Assembly (NCBI GenBank): GCA_012274225.1
Contig: JAAOZX010000175.1
Coordinates: forward strand, 1 to 33,860
DNA length: 33,860 bases
Direction: 5' to 3'
From: Comamonadaceae bacterium
GTDB taxonomy: Bacteria; Pseudomonadota; Gammaproteobacteria; Burkholderiales; Burkholderiaceae_C
This document shows, piece after piece, positions 26,525 through 33,860 of the stretch; the stretch's first letter is position 1, and each line of letters starts with the position of its first letter. Made by a program: the position numbers and the translations under genes. The notes under the pieces were generated by a model, which saw only the letters and a program-made list of their open reading frames with translations, had not been told where the DNA came from and searched no databases.

Positions 26525-27226
26525 CTAGCGAACGACCGACTCGATCTGCTCCATCGAGGTGTGCCGAATGTCCGCACCCTTGACCACGTAGATGATGAAT
26601 TCGGCGATGTTCTTCGCGTGGTCGCCAATGCGCTCGATCGCCTTGGCCACGAACAGCAGGTCCAGACTGGCCGAGATGGTGCGTGGGTCTTCCATCATGT
26701 AGGTGATGAGCTTGCGCACGAACCCGTCGAACTCCTGGTCGATCAGGTTGTCTTCCTTGAGAATGGAAACCGCGGCGTTGGCATCCAGCCGGGCGAAGGC
26801 ATCCAGCGCTTTGCGCAACAGCCCGGACGCCAGGTCGGCCGCAATGCGCAGCTCGGACGCGGGCAGGGTGCGACCCTCGCCGCTGTCGACGATGGACTTG
26901 ACCATGCGGGCAATCTTTTCCGCTTCGTCACCGGCACGCTCGAGGTTGGCCGTGGTCTTGGAGATCGCAATGAGCAGGCGCAGATCGCGGGCGGTGGGCT
27001 GACGCCGGGCGATGATGGACGACAATTCGCGGTCGATGTCGACTTCCAGCAGGTTGACTCGCGCCTCGGCCGCCATGACCTGGTCCGCGGCCTCTCCGCT
27101 GAACTGCGACAGCGCATGGACAGCGGTGCGGATCTGGGACTCCACCAAGCCACCCATCTCCATGACCCGGGTGGAAACAGCGGTGAGTTCACTGTCGAAC
27201 TGGGTGGAGAGGTGTTTGTCAGCCAT
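26525..27226 (-). CDS. phoU: Phosphate-specific transport system accessory protein PhoU
   Basis: 233-residue all-helical protein with two copies of the PhoU repeat, each with the metal-binding E/DxxxD pattern (for example DIDRELSSIIARRQP, then RIGDHAKNIAEFIIY). PhoU lets PstSCAB signal phosphate sufficiency to PhoR and limits import. It lies 12 bases after pstB and 9 before phoB. Confidence 0.97.
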   Translation of the reverse strand: MADKHLSTQFDSELTAVSTRVMEMGGLVESQIRTAVHALSQFSGEAADQVMAAEARVNLLEVDIDRELSSIIARRQPTARDLRLLIAISKTTANLERAGDEAEKIARMVKSIVDSGEGRTLPASELRIAADLASGLLRKALDAFARLDANAAVSILKEDNLIDQEFDGFVRKLITYMMEDPRTISASLDLLFVAKAIERIGDHAKNIAEFIIYVVKGADIRHTSMEQIESVVR

Positions 27227-27238
27227 TGAAGAGTCCCT

Positions 27239-28018
27239 TCATCCAAACCTTCCCGTGATGTAGTCTTCCGTCTCTTTGCGCGCGGGTTTGAAAAAGATCT
27301 GCTCGGTCTCGCCGACCTCGACCAGGTCTCCCAGGTACATATAGGCAGTGTAGTCACTGACACGCGCAGCCTGCTGCATATTGTGGGTCACGATCACCAC
27401 GGTGTAGTCGCTCTTGAGTTCGGCGATCAGTTCCTCGATCTTGCCGGTGGAGATCGGATCCAGCGCCGAACAAGGTTCATCGAGCAGCAGCACCTCGGGC
27501 TTGATCGCGATGCCGCGTGCGATGCACAGTCGCTGCTGCTGGCCGCCCGACAGGCCGGCCCCGCTTTGCGAGATCTTGTCCTTCACCTCGCCCCACAAGG
27601 CCGCCTTGCGAAGGGCCCATTCCACGCGCTCGTCCATGTCGGTGGCACTCAGGTTTTCGAACAGGCGCACCCCGAAAGCGATGTTGTCGTAGATCGACAT
27701 CGGGAACGGCGTGGGCTTCTGGAACACCATGCCGATCCGCGCGCGGATCAAGGCCACGTCCTGCTTGGACGTCAGCAGGTCTTCGCCGTCCAGCACGATC
27801 TCGCCCTCGGCCCGCTGCTCCGGGTAAAGCTCGAACATGCGGTTGAAGGTGCGCAGCAAGGTCGACTTGCCGCATCCCGAGGGGCCAATGAAGGCAGTGA
27901 CCTTCTTCTCCGGTATCTCCAGGTTGATTCCCTTCAGCGCATGGAACTTGCCGTAATAGAAGTTCAGGTTCCGCACCGAGATCTTCGAGTTCCGGTTTCG
28001 GGTCGTGAGGGTATCCAT
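27239..28018 (-). CDS. pstB: Phosphate ABC transporter ATP-binding protein PstB
   Basis: 259 residues. Walker [11 protein letters not shown]-loop [16 protein letters not shown] (the PTPFPMSI stretch is specific to PstB), signature [13 protein letters not shown], Walker [14 protein letters not shown], switch His in [12 protein letters not shown], and the C-terminal YITGRFG. The start MDTLTTRN at 28018 is 11 bases after pstA. An upstream in-frame open stretch overlaps pstA in another frame and is not coding. Confidence 0.97.
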   Translation of the reverse strand: MDTLTTRNRNSKISVRNLNFYYGKFHALKGINLEIPEKKVTAFIGPSGCGKSTLLRTFNRMFELYPEQRAEGEIVLDGEDLLTSKQDVALIRARIGMVFQKPTPFPMSIYDNIAFGVRLFENLSATDMDERVEWALRKAALWGEVKDKISQSGAGLSGGQQQRLCIARGIAIKPEVLLLDEPCSALDPISTGKIEELIAELKSDYTVVIVTHNMQQAARVSDYTAYMYLGDLVEVGETEQIFFKPARKETEDYITGRFG

Positions 28019-28029
28019 AGCCAGTCTTA

Positions 28030-29001
28030 TCAGATCTTGTTGCGCGTCAGGACACGCGCCAGGATGTTCAGCCCCAGCACCGCCGCGGTGATCAGGAACA
28101 CACCGGTCCAGGCCAGCTGCTGCCAGTTTTCGTAAGGGCTCATCGCGAACTTGAAGATCGTGACCGGCAGGCTGGCCATGGGCTCGGACAGGCTCGATGT
28201 CCAGAACTGGTTGCTCAGGGCCGTGAAGAGTAAGGGCGCGGTTTCGCCCGAGATGCGGGCGACCGCCAGCAGGATGCCGGTGACCACGCCCGCGCGCGCC
28301 GCGCGAAGCGTGATGCTCATGATCACCTTCCACTTGGGCGCGCCGAGCGCGTAAGCCGCTTCGCGCAATCCGGCGGGGACGAGCATGAGCATGTTCTCGG
28401 TGGTGCGGATAACGACCGGAATCACGATCAGCGCCAGCGCAACGACACCCGCCCAGCCGGAAAAGCTCTTGTACCGGGCCACGATGACGGCGTACACGAA
28501 CAGGCCGAGCACGATCGAAGGGGCAGACAGCAGGACATCGTTGACGAACCGGGTGAGCGAGCCCAGCCAACCCTTGGTGTCGTACTCGGCCAGATAGATG
28601 CCGGCCAAGATCCCGATCGGGGTGCCGACAAAGGTTGCCAGCATCACCATCAGGAAAGAACCGTAGATCGCGTTGGCAAGGCCACCGGCTTCGTTGGGCG
28701 GCGGTGTCATCTGCGTTAGCGTCGCCCAGGTGAGGCCGCCAATGCCCAGGCGCACTGTGTCCCAGAGAATCCAGACCAGCCAGAACACTCCAAAAAGCAT
28801 GGCCGCCAGCGACAGCGACAGCGCCACCCGGTTGACGCGCTTGCGCTGGGCGAACTTGCGCTCGCGCTCGCGGCTCCGATCGGCTGCCCTCATCAGGCTT
28901 TCGCCGGTACCGGCCAGTGCGCCCCCCTGATTGCTTCGCGCCGCCGCGACGCTGTTTGCCTCAGGGCCCTTTGCGCCTCGGGATGGCCCGGCGGAGCTCA
29001 T
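28030..29001 (-). CDS. pstA: Phosphate ABC transporter permease PstA
   Basis: 323-residue inner-membrane subunit with about six spans (first at [20 protein letters not shown]). The EAA loop is [22 protein letters not shown], and [11 protein letters not shown] is characteristic of PstA. The N-terminus has a polar, Arg-rich extension of about 60 residues ([17 protein letters not shown]) before the first span; E. coli PstA has a shorter one. The start at 29001 is favoured because it overlaps the pstC stop as ATGA; a second in-frame Met at 28893 (MRAADRS) would give a standard-length protein. Confidence 0.95.
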   Translation of the reverse strand: MSSAGPSRGAKGPEANSVAAARSNQGGALAGTGESLMRAADRSRERERKFAQRKRVNRVALSLSLAAMLFGVFWLVWILWDTVRLGIGGLTWATLTQMTPPPNEAGGLANAIYGSFLMVMLATFVGTPIGILAGIYLAEYDTKGWLGSLTRFVNDVLLSAPSIVLGLFVYAVIVARYKSFSGWAGVVALALIVIPVVIRTTENMLMLVPAGLREAAYALGAPKWKVIMSITLRAARAGVVTGILLAVARISGETAPLLFTALSNQFWTSSLSEPMASLPVTIFKFAMSPYENWQQLAWTGVFLITAAVLGLNILARVLTRNKI

Positions 29002-30026
29002 GACTTCGCTCCTTCATTCTTCCTCAGACGCGCCAGCAGGATCTTGGACAGCGCGAGAACGACGAAGGTGATGAAGAACAGCACCAGGCCCAGGTACATC
29101 AATGCCGCCTGGTGCAGGCCACTGGCCGCTTCGGCGAATTCGTTGGCCAGCGCCGAGGTGATGCTGTTGGCGGCCTGGAACAGCGACAGCGAATCGAGCT
29201 GGTTGAAGTTTCCGATCACGAAAGTGACGGCCATGGTTTCGCCCAGCGCGCGGCCCAGTCCCAGCATGATGCCGCCGATCACGCCGGCTTTGGTAAAGGG
29301 CAGCACGACCTTGAACACCACCTCCCAGGTGGTGGAGCCCAGCGCATAAGCGGATTCCCTGAGCATCGGCGGCGTGACGTCGAACACGTCGCGCATGACG
29401 GCGGCGATGAAAGGGATGATCATGATGGCCAGGATGATCCCGGCCGAGAGAATGCCGATGCCCACCGGCGGCCCGGAAACCAGCGCGCCCAGGTACGGCA
29501 CGTTGGCAAACAGCGCTTGCAGGGGCTGCTGCACATAGGTGGCCAGGATCGGGCCGAACACCAGCAGTCCCCACATGCCATAGACGATGGAGGGCACGGC
29601 CGCCAGCAACTCAATGGCCGTACCCAGCGGGCGCTTGAGCCAAGCCGGCGAGAGTTCGGTGAGGAAGAGCGCAATCCCGAAACTCACCGGCACCGCAATG
29701 ATGAGCGCGATCAGCGACGTTGCGATCGTTCCGTAGATCATCACCAGGCCGCCGAACTCTCCGGCGACCGGATCCCAGACGCTGTTGGTCAGAAAACCAA
29801 GGCCGTATCTTTCGATCGCGGGCCAGGCACCCACCACCAGGGACAGCAGGATGCCCGTCAGCAGCCCAAGCGTCACCAGAGCCGCCGCCTTGGCGAGCCA
29901 GCCGAACAGCGCATCGGCCCAGGCGCCCGTGCGCGAGGGACGCGCCGCCGAGGGCGTCATCTCGCGCGCGTGGCCCTTGACAGCCAGGTCGAAACGGATC
30001 TCATGGGCCAGAAGTGTAGAGGACAT
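28998..30026 (-). CDS. pstC: Phosphate ABC transporter permease PstC
   Basis: 342-residue permease. [31 protein letters not shown] and the EAA loop [20 protein letters not shown] with [16 protein letters not shown] are diagnostic of PstC. The start MSSTLLAH at 30026 is preferred; an in-frame GTG at 30044 (MTLGWP) would add six residues. It begins 42 bases after the pstS stop. No terminator is seen there, so pstS and pstC appear to be read together. Confidence 0.96.
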   Translation of the reverse strand: MSSTLLAHEIRFDLAVKGHAREMTPSAARPSRTGAWADALFGWLAKAAALVTLGLLTGILLSLVVGAWPAIERYGLGFLTNSVWDPVAGEFGGLVMIYGTIATSLIALIIAVPVSFGIALFLTELSPAWLKRPLGTAIELLAAVPSIVYGMWGLLVFGPILATYVQQPLQALFANVPYLGALVSGPPVGIGILSAGIILAIMIIPFIAAVMRDVFDVTPPMLRESAYALGSTTWEVVFKVVLPFTKAGVIGGIMLGLGRALGETMAVTFVIGNFNQLDSLSLFQAANSITSALANEFAEAASGLHQAALMYLGLVLFFITFVVLALSKILLARLRKNEGAKS

Positions 30027-30068
30027 TGGCCACCCCAGCGTCACGCCACGGTCCGGATTGAGAGCGCC

Positions 30069-31103
30069 TTACTTGTACGCGATGGGCTTGCCCGACGCGT
30101 CCTTGATCTCGCCCCAGGCTTTTTCGATCTGTGCCTTCACCACGCTCGGCATCGGCACATAGTCCAGGTCTTCGGCCGTCTTGTCACCGCTCTTGTAGGC
30201 CCACTCGAAGAACTTGAGGGCCGCCGCCCCTTCGGCCGGCTTGTCCTGGGACTTGTACATCAGGATGAAGGTGGCGCCGGTGAGCGGCCACGCGTCCTTG
30301 CCGGGCTGGTTGGTCAGAATCTGGTAGAAGCTCTTGCTCCACTCGGCGCCGGCGGCGGCGGCCTTGAACGCGGTCTCGTCGGGCGCGACGAAGTTGCCTG
30401 CCGCGTTCTGCATCTGCGCATAGGTCATCTTGCTCTGCTTGACGTAGGCGTACTCGACATACCCGATGGAATTGGGCAGGCGGTTGACGAAGGCGGCGAC
30501 GCCCTCGTTGCCCTTGCCGCCGGCCCCGGCTGGCCAATTCACGGCTGTGCCCTCGCCCACCTTGGTTTTCCACTCGGCGTTCACCTTGGACAGGTAGTTG
30601 GTGAAGATGAAACTGGTACCCGATCCATCGGCGCGCCGCACCGGCGCAATGGGCCCATCGGGCAGCGCCAGCGTGGGGTTCAGCGCCTTGATCGCCGGGT
30701 CGGTCCACTTGGTGATCTTGCCCAGGTAGATGTCACCCAGCACCTGGCCGTTGAGCTTGAGCTGCCCCGAAGCGATGCCCTTGATGTTGACCACCGGAAC
30801 CACACCGCCGATCACCGTGGGAAACTGCATCTGGCCCTTCTTGGCCAGATCCTCATCCTTGAGCGGCATGTCCGAGGCGCCGAAAGCCACGGTCTTGGAG
30901 TCGATCTGCTTGATGCCGGCGCCGGAGCCGACGGACTGGTAGTTGACCTTGACGCCGGTGGCCTTGTTGTAGTCCGCGGCCCACTTGGCGTACAGGGGAG
31001 CCGGGAAAGTGGCTCCTGCACCGGTGATGTCCTCGGCGGCGGCCAGCCCGGCCAGGCAAAGGCCGGCCAAGCCGACGGAGGCAAATCGCATGCTGATGTT
31101 CAT
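30069..31103 (-). CDS. pstS: Phosphate-binding periplasmic protein PstS
   Basis: 344-residue high-affinity phosphate receptor. The signal peptide [19 protein letters not shown] cleaves at AAA-ED. The mature protein starts with [21 protein letters not shown], containing the phosphate-contacting Thr of GATFP. Further contacts are [10 protein letters not shown] (SGAG loop) and the arginine-containing [24 protein letters not shown]-type [12 protein letters not shown] completes the family pattern. It is the first gene of pstSCAB-phoU-phoB-phoR, with GAGG ahead of the ATG and a Pho box and -10 upstream. Confidence 0.98.
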   Translation of the reverse strand: MNISMRFASVGLAGLCLAGLAAAEDITGAGATFPAPLYAKWAADYNKATGVKVNYQSVGSGAGIKQIDSKTVAFGASDMPLKDEDLAKKGQMQFPTVIGGVVPVVNIKGIASGQLKLNGQVLGDIYLGKITKWTDPAIKALNPTLALPDGPIAPVRRADGSGTSFIFTNYLSKVNAEWKTKVGEGTAVNWPAGAGGKGNEGVAAFVNRLPNSIGYVEYAYVKQSKMTYAQMQNAAGNFVAPDETAFKAAAAGAEWSKSFYQILTNQPGKDAWPLTGATFILMYKSQDKPAEGAAALKFFEWAYKSGDKTAEDLDYVPMPSVVKAQIEKAWGEIKDASGKPIAYK

Positions 31104-31139
31104 TGTTGGACCTCAGGTGTTGTGAAAGGGTACGAGCCG

Positions 31140-31145
31140 ACTTTA
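31140..31145 (-). promoter_or_regulatory. -10 element of the pstS promoter
   Basis: TAAAGT (minus strand) lies 9 bases after the Pho box, the spacing seen when PhoB replaces the -35 contact. A transcript would start near 31133, about 30 bases before the pstS ATG. Confidence 0.5.
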
Positions 31146-31154
31146 GGAGGGTTG

Positions 31155-31173
31155 TGTGACAGCGATATGACAT
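31155..31173 (-). promoter_or_regulatory. Pho box (PhoB operator) of the pst-pho operon
   Basis: Minus strand ATGTCATATCGCTGTCACA: two 7-base units, ATGTCAT and CTGTCAC, spaced 11 bases, against the consensus CTGTCAT-AWAW-CTGTCAT. Only the first base of unit one and the last of unit two depart from consensus. Phosphate starvation is therefore expected to induce pstSCAB, phoU and phoBR together. Confidence 0.85.
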
Positions 31174-31216
31174 CTCGAACCGCGTTTCACCAGCTTGCGT
31201 GGCCAGGGTCATTCAA

Positions 31217-31245
31217 CTGACACAGGCCGGTCATCGGGCAGTCAC
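31217..31245 (+). promoter_or_regulatory. Second, Pho-box-like array facing the other way
   Basis: Plus-strand units CTGACA (31217), CGGTCA (31228) and CAGTCA (31239) are spaced exactly 11 bases, the Pho-box period, and each differs from CTGTCA by one base in the core hexamer (T to A, T to G and T to A). It lies 58 bases before the small ORF at 31303. No good -10 is seen at the expected 9-10 bases downstream; TATCCG at 31265-31270 is the nearest. Confidence 0.35.
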
Positions 31246-31302
31246 GGCCGATCTCCACTCTCCGTATCCGTCAACCCCTACGAACCAGTCAAAGGAGCCA
31301 GC

Positions 31303-31515
31303 ATGTATTTGTCAACCCAGCCCGAGCGCAGGCGAGGTGGCTTGACCAGCGCCGCCGTCCTGGTACTCAAGACCACTGCGGCTGCCTGGGCGCTACCCAT
31401 CCAGGGGGACGGCCCCCGCGCGGCCAAGCCTTTCGGTACGCTGCCAAGCCTCTGGCCCACTGGCTCAGCCGTCGCCTGGGCGAGACGCACAACGTGGCCG
31501 GCCCCTCGACGCTGA
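31303..31515 (+). CDS. Small ORF with a good ribosome-binding site, unknown and perhaps broken
   Basis: 70 residues (MYLSTQPERRRGGLTSAAVL...). AAAGGAGCC ahead of the ATG is a strong ribosome-binding site, the best evidence that it is or was a gene. No family is recognised. The end of the frame is rich in Trp, Arg and Pro and looks unnatural. In the frame shifted by two bases, from about 31415 to the TGA at 31566, a more protein-like stretch reads QAFRYAAKPLAHWLSRRLGE and then THNVAGPS. So the gene may have lost its frame near 31415, with an original length of about 85 residues. It overlaps the open tail of the broken MOSC gene on the other strand. Confidence 0.35.
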   Translation: MYLSTQPERRRGGLTSAAVLVLKTTAAAWALPIQGDGPRAAKPFGTLPSLWPTGSAVAWARRTTWPAPRR

Positions 31516-31935
31516 ATTCCAGCAGCGACCGGTACCGGCGCGGCCTGGCTCCGACCGGCTCGAGCTGAACGCAGGGATTGCGCAAGCCCGTCGCTTCGAC
31601 CACCGCGCTGGCGCCCAGGTGCAGGCGTGTGCCCGCGGGCAAGTCCAGCAGGGCCATGCCGCTGGTGATGACGTTCTCGCCCAGGTCGCCCGGCCAGACC
31701 GCGAAGTCGCGCGCCATCAATTCGTCGAACAACTCGGCTTGCATCAGATGCACCTGGCGCAGGTTGGGCTGCGCGGGATCACGCGCCATGCGCGAGCGAT
31801 GGCGAACGGTTTGGCGGGCGTGGGGTCACCATGCACGCCCAGGCCGACGACCAGTTCGATGGCGTCATCGGGGAATCTGCTGAAGTCGTGGCTGGCGCTG
31901 CGATGAACGGCCAGGACCCGGGGACCTGACTTCAA
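31367..31935 (-). pseudogene. Broken MOSC-domain gene (frameshift and lost C-terminus)
   Basis: From 31935 the frame reads MKSGPRVLAVHRSASHDFSR and on to GLGVHGD, the usual MOSC N-terminus. It then shifts at a CCCC run (31822-31825 on the plus strand GGGG): one base appears to be missing between GAC and CAC. In the next frame RHRSRMARDPAQPNLRQVHL, GDLGENVITSG and the MOSC signature ATGLRNPCVQLE follow, with the conserved Cys in NPC. After about 31560 the family C-terminus (KAGVMGVV... region, about 50 residues) is gone and the frame runs on to 31367 as the antisense of the small ORF. MOSC proteins are sulfur-carrier or Moco-sulfurase-like. It abuts glmM. Confidence 0.75.
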
Positions 31936-33270
31936 TCAGGCGGCCTTCACCGCATCGACCAACCGCTCGGCGGTCGTCCGGGCCTGGGTCGCGTCCCGGG
32001 CCTCCACCATCACCCGCAACACCGGTTCGGTCCCACTGGCACGGATCAGGACCCGGCCATGGCCGTCCAGCTCGGCTTCGGCCTTCCTGGTTTCGCTCGC
32101 CAGTGCCGCGCTCTTCTTCCAGTCCTGGCCGGCTTTCAACCGGACGTTGATCAGGGTCTGCGGGAACAGCCTCACCCCTTCCAGCAATTGGGCCAGGCTG
32201 CGCCCACTGCGCACGGTCGCCATGAGCACCTGCAACGCGCTGATCAGTCCGTCGCCGGTTGTGTGCTGGTCCAGCGCCAACAGATGGCCCGACCCTTCGC
32301 CGCCCAGAATCCAGTGGCGCTTTTCGAGCTCTTCCAGTACATACCGGTCGCCAACCTGCACGCGCACGAACTCGATGCCCCGGGAGCGGAGCGCGACCTC
32401 CACCGCCATATTGGTCATCAACGTGCCCACCACGCCGGGCACCGCCTGGCCCCGGTCCAGTCGATCGGAGGCCATCAGGTAGAGCAATTCGTCGCCGTTG
32501 TAAAGGCGGCCCTGCGCGTCCACCACCTGCACCCGGTCCGCATCGCCGTCCAGCGCAATTCCGTAATCGGCCTGGTGCGCCTTCACGGCCGCCACCAGCG
32601 CCTCCGGATGAGTGGCCCCCACATGGTCGTTGATGTTCAGTCCATCGGGCGAGCAGCCGACGCAGATCACCTCGGCGCCCAGTTCGTGGAAAACCTTGGG
32701 GGCGATGTGATAGGCCGCTCCATGCGCCGCGTCAACGACGATGGTCAGGCCGCGCAAGGTCAGCTCGTGGGCAAAGGTGCTCTTGCAGAATTCGATGTAG
32801 CGTCCCGCGGCATCGTCCAGGCGCCGCGCTTTGCCCAGCCCCGCCGAATCGGCCCAGCTTGGCGGCTCCTGCAGCGCGGCTTCCACCGCCCGCTCCCACT
32901 CGTCGGGCAGCTTGGTGCCCTGGGCGCTGAAGAACTTGATGCCGTTGTCCGGATAGGGGTTGTGGCTCGCGCTGATGACCACGCCCAGGCTGGCTCGCTG
33001 GGCGCGGGTCAGGTAGGCCACGCCGGGTGTGGGCAAGGGCCCCAGCAGCACGACGTCGACTCCGGCCGAATTGAATCCCGACTCGAGCGCGCTTTCCAGC
33101 ATGTAGCCCGAGATACGGGTGTCCTTGCCGATCAGCACCGTCGGCCGCGGCTCGGTCTTCTTGAGCACCCGGCCCACGGCATGCGCCAGCCGCAGGACGA
33201 AGTCGGGCGTGATCGGGGGCTGGCCCACCGTGCCACGGATGCCGTCAGTGCCGAAATAGGTTCTGCTCAT
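31936..33270 (-). CDS. glmM: Phosphoglucosamine mutase GlmM
   Basis: Converts glucosamine-6-phosphate to glucosamine-1-phosphate for UDP-GlcNAc, peptidoglycan and LPS synthesis. 444 residues as in E. coli (445). The phosphoserine loop is [18 protein letters not shown] with catalytic Ser102, the metal loop is DGDADR in [13 protein letters not shown], the sugar loop is GGEGSGHLL, and the phosphate-binding loop [14 protein letters not shown] is near the C-terminus. Its ATG overlaps the folP stop as ATGA. The usual folP-glmM order is kept. Confidence 0.98.
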   Translation of the reverse strand: MSRTYFGTDGIRGTVGQPPITPDFVLRLAHAVGRVLKKTEPRPTVLIGKDTRISGYMLESALESGFNSAGVDVVLLGPLPTPGVAYLTRAQRASLGVVISASHNPYPDNGIKFFSAQGTKLPDEWERAVEAALQEPPSWADSAGLGKARRLDDAAGRYIEFCKSTFAHELTLRGLTIVVDAAHGAAYHIAPKVFHELGAEVICVGCSPDGLNINDHVGATHPEALVAAVKAHQADYGIALDGDADRVQVVDAQGRLYNGDELLYLMASDRLDRGQAVPGVVGTLMTNMAVEVALRSRGIEFVRVQVGDRYVLEELEKRHWILGGEGSGHLLALDQHTTGDGLISALQVLMATVRSGRSLAQLLEGVRLFPQTLINVRLKAGQDWKKSAALASETRKAEAELDGHGRVLIRASGTEPVLRVMVEARDATQARTTAERLVDAVKAA

Positions 33271-33860
33271 GAGTCTTGGTCTATGCCCGGTTTGTTTACT
33301 GCCGCCAACATGGCCTCGCGCACCTTCAGCGCCGCCACGGTCTCCCTGACGTCGTGCACGCGCACGACATGGGCGCCCCGCTCGACCGCGAGCAAAGCCG
33401 CTGCGACGCTCGCCGGCAGCCGCTCATCGATGCCCAGCCCGGTCACTTTGCCCAGCGAGGACTTGCGTGACCAGCCCACCAGCAGAGCATAGCCGCTCGC
33501 CAGCAATTCGCGCTGGCGCGCCAGCAGGGCAAAGTTCTGCGCCACGGTCTTGCCGAAGCCGATGCCGGGGTCCCACGCAATGCGCTCGGTCGCCACGCCA
33601 AGATCGCGCAGCGCGCCGGACGCACCCTGAAGGAATTGCACCACCTGCGGCACCGCGTCCCCCTGCATCGGGGAGCGCTGCATCGATTGCGGCTCGCCAT
33701 GCATGTGCATCAGGCAGATGCCGCAACGCGGGTGGGCGGCAACTGCCTGGCGCGCCTCGCCTTGGCGCATCCCGGTGATGTCGTTGACGATGTCGACGCC
33801 CAGGTCCAGTGCCTGGCGCATGACCTCGGGCTTGTAGCTGTCCACTGAAACCGGGACGCC
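33267..33860 (-). CDS. folP: Dihydropteroate synthase FolP, N-terminus beyond the window
   Basis: Joins p-aminobenzoate to the pterin diphosphate in folate synthesis; the target of sulfonamides. The C-terminal ~198 of about 280 residues are present. Motifs are [36 protein letters not shown] (HMxGxPxxMQ), [12 protein letters not shown] with the substrate-binding Asp, [12 protein letters not shown] with the Lys/Ser/Arg of the pterin site, and the final RVHDV. The stop overlaps the glmM ATG by 4 bases, so the two are coupled. The frame is open to the last base of the window. Confidence 0.97.
   Translation of the reverse strand, partial: GVPVSVDSYKPEVMRQALDLGVDIVNDITGMRQGEARQAVAAHPRCGICLMHMHGEPQSMQRSPMQGDAVPQVVQFLQGASGALRDLGVATERIAWDPGIGFGKTVAQNFALLARQRELLASGYALLVGWSRKSSLGKVTGLGIDERLPASVAAALLAVERGAHVVRVHDVRETVAALKVREAMLAAVNKPGIDQDS

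Noticed and set aside
25331-27229. 632-residue plus-strand open frame opposite phoR, phoB and phoU
   Set aside because: It crosses three genes with clear motifs on the minus strand and has no family character.
29112-31220. 702-residue plus-strand open frame opposite pstC and pstS
   Set aside because: It is antisense to well-identified genes, rich in His, Arg and Gly, and has no domain; high GC leaves stop-free shadows.
1-33860. Mobile element, prophage, CRISPR array, tRNA or toxin-antitoxin pair
   Set aside because: No transposase, integrase, direct-repeat array, tRNA cloverleaf or paired small ORFs were seen; gene order is that of a core chromosome.

Overview
The window is a high-GC, densely coded chromosomal segment. 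Gene content and order suggest a betaproteobacterium of the Burkholderiales, most likely Comamonadaceae-like (Ramlibacter/Variovorax type). The pointers are dnaX-ybaB-recR next to a small 4.5S RNA, trxA-rho-rpmE2, folP-glmM upstream of a complete pst-pho operon, and rnhA-methyltransferase beside mltD. The genus cannot be fixed from sequence alone. There is no insertion sequence, prophage, CRISPR array, tRNA or rRNA.

Layout. 1-580: 3' part of a short-chain dehydrogenase, closed by an intrinsic terminator. 690-3716: molybdenum-cofactor operon moaA-mobA-moeA (+). 3718-5075: a beta-propeller (BNR) protein and a MoaD/ThiS-like ubiquitin-fold protein (-). 5167-6410: rnhA and a SAM methyltransferase (-). 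6409-6800: a decayed glyoxalase II (gloB) gene, then mltD (+). 8380-11153: an SsuABC/TauABC-like ABC importer (-), with a hairpin terminator between the binding-protein gene and the ATPase gene. 11272-14471: dnaX-ybaB-recR-MAPEG (-); dnaX carries an A9 slippery run followed by a stop and a strong hairpin. 14543-14640: 4.5S SRP RNA (+). 14721-17689: an L,D-transpeptidase, a YcbK-like protein and an unknown exported protein (+). 17671-18942: a BaiN/HI0933-type flavoprotein (-). 19022-24446: trxA, rho, rpmE2, a polytopic membrane protein and a MATE transporter (+). 24391-31103: pstSCAB-phoU-phoB-phoR (-), preceded by a clear Pho box. 31104-31935: a regulatory and relic zone with a second Pho-box-like array facing the other way, a small ORF and a broken MOSC-domain gene. 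31936-33860: glmM and the 3' part of folP (-).

How the genes work together. The pst-pho block is a complete phosphate-sensing circuit: importer PstSCAB, negative regulator PhoU, and PhoR/PhoB acting on the Pho box ahead of pstS. moaA, mobA and moeA cover the first and last stages of molybdopterin guanine dinucleotide cofactor synthesis. dnaX/recR serve replication and repair, rho terminates transcription, ffs and rpmE2 serve translation and protein export, and mltD, the L,D-transpeptidase, the YcbK-like protein and glmM serve the cell wall.

I found no clearly new multigene system. The best leads are the apparent programmed frameshift in dnaX, the gloB relic, the divergent Pho-box-like array with its small ORF beside the broken MOSC gene, and the two-gene unit of a beta-propeller and a Gly-Gly-ending ubiquitin-fold protein.
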